A stretch of 64,000 nucleotides of DNA, from NCBI RefSeq assembly GCF_963676735.1, contig NZ_OY781464.1, forward strand, positions 2,699,001 through 2,763,000, read 5' to 3'. Position 1 is the first letter of the stretch; every line of letters starts with the position of its first letter. Under the pieces are notes generated by a model. It searched no databases, had not been told where the DNA came from, and worked only from the letters and a program-made list of their open reading frames with translations. This DNA is from an uncultured Draconibacterium sp. (lineage in GTDB: Bacteria; Bacteroidota; Bacteroidia; Bacteroidales; Prolixibacteraceae). This document shows, one piece after another, positions 26,334 through 33,557 of the stretch. A program made the position numbers and the translations under genes.

Positions 26334-26849
26334 ATGGCAATAATCAGAGAACTCAATAACAAAATACCAAAAGTGGGTAAAGACTGCTTTTTGGCCGAAA
26401 CAGCGACCTTAATTGGCGATGTGGAAATTGGTGACAACTGCAGCATTTGGTATAGTGCAGTGCTTCGTGGCGATGTGCATTACATTAAAATTGGCAATAA
26501 CTCAAATGTACAAGATAATGCCACCATACACGCAACCTACAAAAAAAGCCCAACCAATATTGGCAACAATGTAACCATTGCCCACGGCGCAATTATACAT
26601 GGTTGTACCCTGCAGGACAATGTTATGATTGGAATGAATGCGGTAGTTTTAGACAATGCCGTGGTAGAAAGTAATTCAATTGTGGCTGCCGGCTCGGTGG
26701 TTACAAAAGGAACGGTTGTTGAATCGGGGAGCGTTTATGCCGGAGTACCTGCAAAAAAGGTAAAAGATATTAGCCCCGAGCTGTTGCATGGCGAAGTTGA
26801 ACGAATTGCCAATGCATATCATACCTACTCCAGCTGGTATAAAGACTAA
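26334..26849 (+). CDS. Gamma-carbonic anhydrase family protein (hexapeptide trimer)
   Basis: 171 aa, usual length for the family. Left-handed beta-helix hexapeptide repeats run from about residue 20 to 140. The three zinc His appear as ATIHATY, IAHGAII and IIHGCTL, with LRGDVHYIKIGNNSNVQDN upstream. Such proteins include archaeal Cam and the YrdA/PaaY/CaiE group; many bacterial members lack strong CO2-hydrating activity, so the reaction is uncertain. It is transcribed alone, divergent from korA, whose product releases or fixes CO2. Confidence 0.88.
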   Translation: MAIIRELNNKIPKVGKDCFLAETATLIGDVEIGDNCSIWYSAVLRGDVHYIKIGNNSNVQDNATIHATYKKSPTNIGNNVTIAHGAIIHGCTLQDNVMIGMNAVVLDNAVVESNSIVAAGSVVTKGTVVESGSVYAGVPAKKVKDISPELLHGEVERIANAYHTYSSWYKD

Positions 26850-27109
26850 CACATAACTTTTGTTTTTAAAAAAGAACGACCAAGAGTTTTTACTTTTCAA
26901 ATAGTTTTCCTTTTTTCGTTAAAAGTTAGTTTACTGGGTAAAAATAGTTTGTAAAAGCACCTTTTATTAAATCGAATAAAAAACACAGAAATACGATGAA
27001 CGAACATGAACATTCATTCGAAAATTACAAAAACACGGATGAATGAGTTATATGTAAGTTCCAGAATGTCTTCTACTATTTTGAACATTCAGAAATCAAA
27101 AAAAACTTT

Positions 27110-28018
27110 ATGCAAATGAAACCAACCTTATTAATACTCGCAGCCGGAATGGGAAGCCGTTTTGGCGGTTTAAAACAAGTTGAGCCGGTGGGGCCAAATG
27201 GCGAAGCCATAATTGACTATACTATTTTTGATGCCATACGTGCCGGGTTTGGCAAAGTTGTATTTATTATCAGAGAAAGTTTTGCCGATGCCTTTCGTGA
27301 GAAGTTTGATAAAAAACTGAATGGAAAAATTGAGGTTGAATATGTATTTCAGGAACTGGATAAACTGCCAAAAGGCTTTACCTTACCCAAAGGCAGAGAA
27401 AAACCATGGGGAACAGCCCATGCCATCCTGGTTGCTAAAGAGCTTATAAACGAACCATTTTGCGCACTTAATGCCGATGATTTTTACGGCGAAAAAGCCT
27501 ACTCGGTTATGGCCGACTTCCTGCAAAATACAGTACAGGAAAAAACCTACTCGATGATTGGCTATCAATTAAATAACACGCTATCGGAGCATGGTTCGGT
27601 GTCGCGCGGGATTTGTACGGTAAACGAAAATAACAACCTGGTTAAAATTGTTGAAACCACTAAAATTTTCAAAAAAGGCGATGCCGCTGTTTCGGTTGAA
27701 GCAGATGGTTCCGAAGTGGCGCTGAGCGGCACCGAAAAAGCCTCGATGAACTTCTGGGGTTTTCATCCATCGCTGTTTACAAGCCTCGAGAAAAAATTTG
27801 TTCAGTTTCTTGAGGAAGAAATCGACAAACCAAAATCGGAAATGTACATTCCTTCGGTTGTTTTTGAAATGATTGAAGACAAAGAGATAGACGTTAAAGT
27901 TCTGGAAGCCAACTCGCCCTGGTTTGGCGTAACGTATAAAGAAGACAAGCCAATTGTGGTACAAAAGATTAAAGACCTGATTGATGCAGGTGTTTACCCT
28001 GAAAAACTGTGGGACTAA
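27110..28018 (+). CDS. Sugar-phosphate nucleotidyltransferase
   Basis: 302 aa from ATG 27110 (second ATG at 27116). The Rossmann-like NTP-transferase core has LAAGMGSRFGGLKQ, which is the GxGxRxxxLTxxxPK-type loop, then VGPNGEAIIDYTIFDA, EKPWGTAHAILVAKE and LNADDFYG (the metal-binding Asp pair). It resembles small nucleotidyltransferases that make NDP-sugars from sugar-1-phosphates. The next gene, 29 bases downstream, encodes a NahK-like sugar kinase. That suggests a two-step salvage: kinase forms the 1-phosphate and this enzyme attaches the nucleotide. Sugar and nucleotide are not determined. Confidence 0.85.
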   Translation: MQMKPTLLILAAGMGSRFGGLKQVEPVGPNGEAIIDYTIFDAIRAGFGKVVFIIRESFADAFREKFDKKLNGKIEVEYVFQELDKLPKGFTLPKGREKPWGTAHAILVAKELINEPFCALNADDFYGEKAYSVMADFLQNTVQEKTYSMIGYQLNNTLSEHGSVSRGICTVNENNNLVKIVETTKIFKKGDAAVSVEADGSEVALSGTEKASMNFWGFHPSLFTSLEKKFVQFLEEEIDKPKSEMYIPSVVFEMIEDKEIDVKVLEANSPWFGVTYKEDKPIVVQKIKDLIDAGVYPEKLWD

Positions 28019-28047
28019 AAACAAAGATTTTCAACTAAACCAAAACA

Positions 28048-29148
28048 ATGAATACCAGCACCGTTGCCATTGCCGGGAATTTTAAGCTTGAAGGCGAAAT
28101 AAAAGAAGTACGCCCATTGGGCGAAGGCTTTATTAACGACACCTTTTTTATAGAAACCAAAGGCGTTGCTCCTGACTATATTCTGCAACGAAAGAATAAA
28201 CGCATTTTCTCGCCTATCCCAGACATGATGGACAACATACAAAAAGTATGTACCCACATTAAAAAAAAGGTACTGGCGCAAGGTGGCGATCCGCTGCGTG
28301 AAGCAATGACTATTATTCCGGCAACGGATGGTAAGCTTTATTTTTTAGACGCCGAAGAAGAATACTGGGCTGTTTGCCGGTTTATTAACGACACCGTGGC
28401 CTACGAAGCTGCAGATACACCGGAGCTGGCTTATGCCGGAGGAAAAGGTATCGGTAAATTTCAATCGCTGGTTGCCGACCTAAAAGAGCCTCTAACAAAC
28501 ATCCTTCCCGGTTTCCACGACATTGCTTACCGGTTTAAACAATGGAAAGAAGTGCTGGCAAAAAATCCCGTTGGCAGAAAAAAAGAGGTTGCAGAAGAAA
28601 TTTCGTGGATTGAAAGCCGAAAAACAGAAATGCTCGAATTTTGGCAGCTGGTTGAAAACCGTACCATTCCTACCCGAATCAGCCACAACGACACCAAAAT
28701 AAACAACATTCTTTTTGATAAGAAAGGTGACGTACTTTGTGTAATTGACTTAGACACGGTGTTGAGCAGCACCGTTTTAAATGATTTTGGCGATGCCATG
28801 CGCTTTTACACCAACACAGGACTGGAAGACGATAAAAACACCGATAATGTATCGATGGACATGGCTATTTTTAAGGCTTTTTCCAAAGGATACCTCGAAG
28901 AAACGATTTCTTTTCTGACACCCAGGGAAATTGAATTTCTGGCTTTTTCAGCCCGCTATATAACCTACGAGCAAGTTTTGCGTTTTTTAATGGATTACAT
29001 TGATGGCGATAATTACTACAAGATAAAATACGCCAACCATAACCTGGTTCGTACAAGAGCACAATATAGACTACTTTTAAGCATGGAAGCCCAATATAAG
29101 GAGATGAAGGAATTTATAACAACCTACGTTGCAGGGCTGAGAAACTAA
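28048..29148 (+). CDS. NahK-like sugar 1-kinase (aminoglycoside phosphotransferase fold)
   Basis: 366 aa. Protein-kinase-like fold of the APH superfamily: PLGEGFINDTFFI (Gly-rich nucleotide loop), the catalytic loop RISHNDTKINNILF (HxDxxxxN variant) and the metal-binding CVIDLDTVLS. The length and motifs match N-acetylhexosamine 1-kinase, which phosphorylates GlcNAc/GalNAc at C1 in the lacto-N-biose pathway. Some Bacteroidota homologues are misnamed mucin desulfatases. Operon with the upstream nucleotidyltransferase. No lacto-N-biose phosphorylase gene is nearby, so the sugar source is unclear. Its last four bases overlap the convergent murI end. Confidence 0.75.
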   Translation: MNTSTVAIAGNFKLEGEIKEVRPLGEGFINDTFFIETKGVAPDYILQRKNKRIFSPIPDMMDNIQKVCTHIKKKVLAQGGDPLREAMTIIPATDGKLYFLDAEEEYWAVCRFINDTVAYEAADTPELAYAGGKGIGKFQSLVADLKEPLTNILPGFHDIAYRFKQWKEVLAKNPVGRKKEVAEEISWIESRKTEMLEFWQLVENRTIPTRISHNDTKINNILFDKKGDVLCVIDLDTVLSSTVLNDFGDAMRFYTNTGLEDDKNTDNVSMDMAIFKAFSKGYLEETISFLTPREIEFLAFSARYITYEQVLRFLMDYIDGDNYYKIKYANHNLVRTRAQYRLLLSMEAQYKEMKEFITTYVAGLRN

Positions 29149-29972
29149 AAATGTACGTTTTTAGCGCTTACATCTGTTCCCATAAATAAAGCAGCTTTAC
29201 TCTCGAAAGTTTCTGCCGACTCGGTGGTTTCATAAACAATATTTCCTCCTTTTGTTAATCGCTCTTCCATTTCGGGATGTCGCTGCAAATAATCTTTTAA
29301 TTTTTCGGCAACAATCGCTCCCTGTGTAAGAATATGAACGCCTTGAGGAACATGCTTTTGTATAATTTTAAGGAGTAAAGGATAATGCGTACACCCCAAA
29401 ATAAGGGTATCCAGTGCAGGATCTTTCTTAAATATTGCATCGATATTTTTTCGGATAAAATATTCCGCGCCTTCATTTTCCATCTCGTTGTTTTCAACCA
29501 GGGGAACCCACATGGGGCAAGCTTCCTGAACGGTAGATTTTACCCGGCCTCCCGACCATTTTTCGAATTCGATGGGATAAGATTGCGAAGCCACCGTACC
29601 AACTGTTCCCAAAATACCAACCTGTCCGTTTTGCGTTATTTCAGCTACTTTTTCAACACTGGGACGAATTACACCAAGCACCCTGTTTTGGGGAGCAATA
29701 TTTGGCAAATCGAGCATTTGAATGTTGCGTAAGGCTTTTGCCGAAGCCGTATTACAAGCAATAATTACAAGTGGGCATCCCTGTTTAAATAAATACTTTA
29801 CCGCCTCAAGGGTGTAATTGTAAACCACATCAAACGAACGGGTACCGTAAGGCGTTCGGGCATTATCTCCCAGGTACAAAAAATCATATTCGGGCAAGGA
29901 TTTAACCAGTTCTTTTAATACGGTTAAACCTCCATAGCCCGAATCAAAAACTCCGATTGGAGAAGACTTCAT
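29145..29972 (-). CDS. murI: Glutamate racemase
   Basis: 275 aa. Cytoplasmic cofactor-independent racemase giving D-glutamate for peptidoglycan. Both catalytic Cys are present, in VIIACNTASAKAL and LILGCTHYPLL; the N-terminal GVFDSGYGGLTVLKEL and LGDNARTPYGTRS are conserved substrate-site motifs. In many Bacteroidota murI follows the bamA-skp-skp cluster directly; here a glycogen synthase gene stands between. The 3' end overlaps the sugar kinase gene by four bases on the opposite strand. Confidence 0.95.
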   Translation of the reverse strand: MKSSPIGVFDSGYGGLTVLKELVKSLPEYDFLYLGDNARTPYGTRSFDVVYNYTLEAVKYLFKQGCPLVIIACNTASAKALRNIQMLDLPNIAPQNRVLGVIRPSVEKVAEITQNGQVGILGTVGTVASQSYPIEFEKWSGGRVKSTVQEACPMWVPLVENNEMENEGAEYFIRKNIDAIFKKDPALDTLILGCTHYPLLLKIIQKHVPQGVHILTQGAIVAEKLKDYLQRHPEMEERLTKGGNIVYETTESAETFESKAALFMGTDVSAKNVHF

Positions 29973-29998
29973 AGCATATTATTTTTATCGACCAATGC

Positions 29999-30035
29999 AG
30001 GCAGGCTTTACTATTAATTGCATGCGAGCCTGCCT
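29999..30035. repeat. Inverted repeat between murI and the glycogen synthase gene
   Basis: AGGCAGGCT (29999-30007) and AGCCTGCCT (30027-30035) can form a 9-bp stem with a 19-base loop. It sits downstream of the glycogen synthase gene and may terminate its transcript, though the minus-strand side lacks a T-run. Confidence 0.4.
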
Positions 30036-30067
30036 TACTTTTCCTTTAATTGCAGTAGAAAAAACGT

Positions 30068-31906
30068 TTAACGTTCAGTGGCCATTTGGTAGGCACTATG
30101 GTAAAATTTGCCCAGATTCGACCAATCAAAATGCATCGATGCTTCTTCGCAGCGATAACGCAAGGCAATCCTGTCGCGTCGCGAGAGGTTTACAAACTCG
30201 AAGAGCATATTAGCCAGTTCTTCGGCAGCGCGATGGAAGTTCCCATCTGTGCGATCGATAATGTACATGCCATTCTCGTCATGGTCGGGTAAATTATTCA
30301 CCACATAATCGCCAAAACCTGCAAGATTACTTGTTACCGAAGGTAATCCACTAGCCAAACACTCCAGCGGAGTGTAGCCCCATGGCTCGTACATACTCGG
30401 GAATATTCCTAGATGACAGCCGCGAACAAACTGCGTATAATCCATTTTAAACAATGGGTTGGTAGTAGAGATAAAATCGGGGTGATAAACAATTTTTACT
30501 TTATCGTGTCGGTTGTTTACCAGGTTCGAGGTTCGTAAGAAATTAAGAATTTCATCTTTAGCATCGTCAACCAGCGTATGAGTTACAATTTTTGGCAGGT
30601 TTTGGGTTTTCCAGCTTTGCACATTCCTTCGTAATTTTAAGCGCAGGTAGTCATCAACTAAGGCTCTTAAATCCGGAAATTGGTAGGGACCTTTTAAGGC
30701 TGTAATTTCTTTATACAAGCGTTCTCCTACCTGCTCCTTTATTTCTTCTACTACACGTGCAACATCTTCAATCTGTGCTTTTGATTGTAACACTTCAGGA
30801 TTAAAAGAATAAAACGGACGTTTAGTGATGAAGAAAGAAACAACAGTCATATCGGTTCCGGCCTGCTGCATTTTCCAGTTTAAACGGGCCAATGCTTCCA
30901 GGGTAAGATCGTAACCTTTATTCTGATATTCGTATCGTCCGGATGTAAAAAAGTACAGTGTTTTATCCAGATCGAAAGAATAACTTTGAAAGAAGTGCCC
31001 CATTACAAACTCGTGAATTTTCTTTTTCACCTGTACGTGTTGATTCTGGACCTCGTGAATGGCTTCGAACCGTTCAATATTCAAACCATTCGGCAAAATC
31101 TTATCGGGTGTTCGGCCAAGCAAATTGGTACACTCGCTGGCCGTAACTTCACTTACTGTTGTAAACACATGCGCTCCATGAGCCGATGCCCGTTCAATCT
31201 GAGCAATTGGCATTACGTTAAACTTCTGGGCTTCCTCTTCCCAATTATAAAATGGCAGATGACTGTAGAACTCATGATCATTCATTGCCAGGTATCGTCC
31301 CAAAAGCGTAGCATGTGTGGTGAAAACGGTTTTTATATTCAGGTTTGATTTCCGTATTCCGGGTATTGGCAAGCCAGCCATCCACTCGTGAAAATGTGCT
31401 ATTATATTGGTTTTGCAGAACCCTGTTTCGCACAGGTAATGAAAAAACTCTTTAACCTGAAAACCAAAGGCAGCCACTTTGTCCAGTAAATCATCGCCGT
31501 CGGGAATAGAAATATTATAATCTTTAAACAGGTAATATTTTATTTCTCCGAGTTTATCGTAAACAGAGTAAGGATTAAACAGTACAACGTTTGGCCTTCC
31601 AGACACTATCCACTGGCCATAGTAAACTTCAAACCCGCGTGATTGCATCTCCAGAACAGCCTGTCCGATGGGTGTTGAAAAATCAGTAGCCGGATCGAAA
31701 TGGGCGGCTGCCTGATCCGCAAAATACGGCCCAATCAGAAAATAATTATCGTGCCCCCTCTGTGTGATTACCGATGGAACTTTTGAACGTATAACCGTAT
31801 ATATACCACCAACCTGGTTACATACTTCCCAGGCGATTTCAAATAAAATGGTTTTGTCTGTTTGTTCGTTCGTATCCTTATCCTTTTTTAATTTAGTTGC
31901 TGCCAT
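30068..31906 (-). CDS. Glycogen synthase, GT3 (eukaryote-like) family
   Basis: 612 aa. The opening FEIAWEVCNQVGGIYTVIRSK is the GT3 signature (UDP-glucose-binding loop), not the GT5 (GlgA) one. Further GT3 features: HFHEWMAGLPI, TTHATLLGRYLA, FFTSGRYEYQNKGYDL, and the active-site FPSMYEPWGYTPLE carrying the E-x7-E pair, followed by SNLAGFGDYV. GT3 enzymes of animals and fungi use UDP-glucose; bacterial GT3 members occur in Bacteroidota. It is soluble. Together with malQ at 41.4-42.9 kb it points to glycogen storage. It is apparently monocistronic, wedged between murI and skp2. Confidence 0.9.
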   Translation of the reverse strand: MAATKLKKDKDTNEQTDKTILFEIAWEVCNQVGGIYTVIRSKVPSVITQRGHDNYFLIGPYFADQAAAHFDPATDFSTPIGQAVLEMQSRGFEVYYGQWIVSGRPNVVLFNPYSVYDKLGEIKYYLFKDYNISIPDGDDLLDKVAAFGFQVKEFFHYLCETGFCKTNIIAHFHEWMAGLPIPGIRKSNLNIKTVFTTHATLLGRYLAMNDHEFYSHLPFYNWEEEAQKFNVMPIAQIERASAHGAHVFTTVSEVTASECTNLLGRTPDKILPNGLNIERFEAIHEVQNQHVQVKKKIHEFVMGHFFQSYSFDLDKTLYFFTSGRYEYQNKGYDLTLEALARLNWKMQQAGTDMTVVSFFITKRPFYSFNPEVLQSKAQIEDVARVVEEIKEQVGERLYKEITALKGPYQFPDLRALVDDYLRLKLRRNVQSWKTQNLPKIVTHTLVDDAKDEILNFLRTSNLVNNRHDKVKIVYHPDFISTTNPLFKMDYTQFVRGCHLGIFPSMYEPWGYTPLECLASGLPSVTSNLAGFGDYVVNNLPDHDENGMYIIDRTDGNFHRAAEELANMLFEFVNLSRRDRIALRYRCEEASMHFDWSNLGKFYHSAYQMATER

Positions 31907-32253
31907 GTGTTCAATTTAGTTAGATCTTTGTTTTTCATTTGAGCATTCAAATACTCTCAACTGCTCATTCTTCCTGCCATTTTAATTCCAATAAATATAG
32001 TTTTTATCTATTATCATTGCAATATGTTTTAAAATAAAAAAGATTATTCGCCACCAATACCTAAAATATGCTTAAAATTTATTACATAAAACAGCCTTCT
32101 TTTCTACCGTGTACTTTTGGCACAGTTAAAAATGATAGTGGCAATCTACCGCTCGCAAAATTCTTCCGGTCGCTATTTTTATATTAAAAAAAGGCATAAA
32201 AAAACCGCTTAACTTTCGATAAGCGGTTTTTTGTTATATGCTAATGGTATGTT
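31907..32253. other. Intergenic region upstream of the glycogen synthase gene
   Basis: 347 bases, AT-rich, containing the skp2 terminator at its right end. No ORF or perfect TAnnTTTG element; TATATTTA near 31995-32005 (minus strand) is the closest promoter-like match. Confidence 0.5.
32197..32233 (-). terminator. Terminator of the bamA-skp operon
   Basis: Near-perfect stem AAACCGCTTA / TAAGCGGTTT with A-run and T-run flanks, 20 bases downstream of the skp2 stop on the minus strand. Confidence 0.85.
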
Positions 32254-32778
32254 TTACTGTATACCTAATTTTGCTTTAACCAATGGAAGAACATCCACGC
32301 TCTGGTTTGATTTGTACAAAATTGTTCTGTTTCCTGTACCTGCGTCAAAAACATAAATTAACCCTTGTTCTTTTGCTACTTCTTCAATTGCCTTTTCTGC
32401 TTTATCAAAAACAGGAGTAAGCAGTTCGGCTTGTTTTTGCTGAACTTGTTGTTGAGCTGTTACCTGGTAATTCTGAATGCGTTGTTGTACATCCTGAATT
32501 TCTGCAATTTTTGCATTTCTTTTTATTTCTGATGCTGCTTCTCCCAATGCTTCAAATTCGGCTAATTTCGCCTGATAGTCTTTTTGCATTTCGCCAAGAA
32601 TTTCTTCCAGTTCTTGTTGAAAGGTGTTAAATTCTGCTTCTGCAGCAGCGCGCTCGGGCATTACTTGTACCAGGGCTTGCAAATCAATGTGTCCAAACTT
32701 TAAGGCTTGCGCATTGGCAGCAGTATATGATGCTACAGTGAACACGAGCACTGCCATTAGTTTCATTAAATTCTTCAT
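32254..32778 (-). CDS. OmpH/Skp-family periplasmic chaperone, second copy
   Basis: 174 aa from ATG 32778, which heads a clean signal peptide ending in TAANAQA; a longer frame to 32808 is not favoured. The mature protein begins LKFGHIDLQALVQVMPERA, the conserved first strand of Skp, followed by a long Gln/Glu-rich coiled coil (FNTFQQELEEILGEM to QQQVQQKQAELL) forming the tentacle helices. The C-terminus IYVFDAGTGNRTILY is the final beta-strand pair. Skp trimers hold unfolded outer-membrane proteins for BamA. It follows the first skp gene after a 200-base gap and has its own promoter. Confidence 0.9.
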   Translation of the reverse strand: MKNLMKLMAVLVFTVASYTAANAQALKFGHIDLQALVQVMPERAAAEAEFNTFQQELEEILGEMQKDYQAKLAEFEALGEAASEIKRNAKIAEIQDVQQRIQNYQVTAQQQVQQKQAELLTPVFDKAEKAIEEVAKEQGLIYVFDAGTGNRTILYKSNQSVDVLPLVKAKLGIQ

Positions 32779-32805
32779 AATCAATGTGGTCTTAATTTTT
32801 GCTTG

Positions 32806-32813
32806 CAAATATA
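32806..32813 (-). promoter_or_regulatory. -7 promoter element of the second skp gene
   Basis: TATATTTG on the minus strand, a perfect TAnnTTTG match, 27 bases before ATG 32778. This also supports the shorter start. Confidence 0.5.
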
Positions 32814-32978
32814 GTATTTAATACCAATTATAAAACGAGCATTTCAAATAATTACACTCAAAAGTTTAATTAAACAAAAGCCCGTTCATTACTATACTGC
32901 TTAAAATAAATAATTAATTTTTATGGTATAAAATAAATTCTGCGATTCAATTTGAATCCACCATCCTATTTCGGTCTA

Positions 32979-33491
32979 TTACTTGTATCCCAGTTTTTGC
33001 AATACCTGGTCGCTCAAATCGTAGCGCGGGTTGGTAAAAAACAATGTTGCATCGCCTGATTTATCAAAAATAACAGCATAACTGCCATCGGTAGCAATTT
33101 CCTGAACGGCATTAAAAATGTCGTCTTGAATAGGTTTAATTAAACCCTGCCGCTTTTTAAACAAATCGCCGTTAGGACCAAAGTACTTGCGCTGCAATGT
33201 TTTATATTCTTTCTCTTTTGTAATAATAACATCTTCGCGTTTACGTTTCATATCTTCCGATAACAGTACGCTTTCAGCCTGAAAATCCTGGTACATCTGT
33301 TCTATTTCCGCATGCATCGATTCCAATTCTTTTTGGTACTGCGACGACAATTGGTTCAGCTGCTCCTGTGCTGCGTTAAACGAAGGAATGTTTTCCATAA
33401 TATATTCAGAATCGATGAATGCAAATTTTTGTGCATTTGCAAAAACGGTAATTGAAAATATTACGGCAAGTGTTAAAATTATTTTCTTCAT
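32979..33491 (-). CDS. OmpH/Skp-family periplasmic chaperone, first copy
   Basis: 170 aa. Signal peptide MKKIILTLAVIFSITVFANA, then FAFIDSEYIMENIPSFNAAQ (Skp core start), a charged coiled coil (QYQKELESMHAEIEQMYQDF to KEKEYKTLQRKYFG) and the C-terminal YAVIFDKSGDATLFFTNPRYDLS strands. It is similar in layout to the second copy but diverged in sequence. It lies 66 bases after bamA, in the same direction. The pair probably provides chaperones for different outer-membrane clients. Confidence 0.9.
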   Translation of the reverse strand: MKKIILTLAVIFSITVFANAQKFAFIDSEYIMENIPSFNAAQEQLNQLSSQYQKELESMHAEIEQMYQDFQAESVLLSEDMKRKREDVIITKEKEYKTLQRKYFGPNGDLFKKRQGLIKPIQDDIFNAVQEIATDGSYAVIFDKSGDATLFFTNPRYDLSDQVLQKLGYK

Positions 33492-33557
33492 GGCAAATTC
33501 TTTTTTAGTTAAACTGGTTTTTGTCTATCATATTTTATGCCAAACCTATTTCTTGGT

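Noticed and set aside
26997..27047. 16-codon ORF (MNEHEHSFENYKNTDE) upstream of the nucleotidyltransferase gene
   Set aside because: Possibly a leader peptide, but with no regulatory codon run or attenuator hairpin following it, chance is the simpler explanation.
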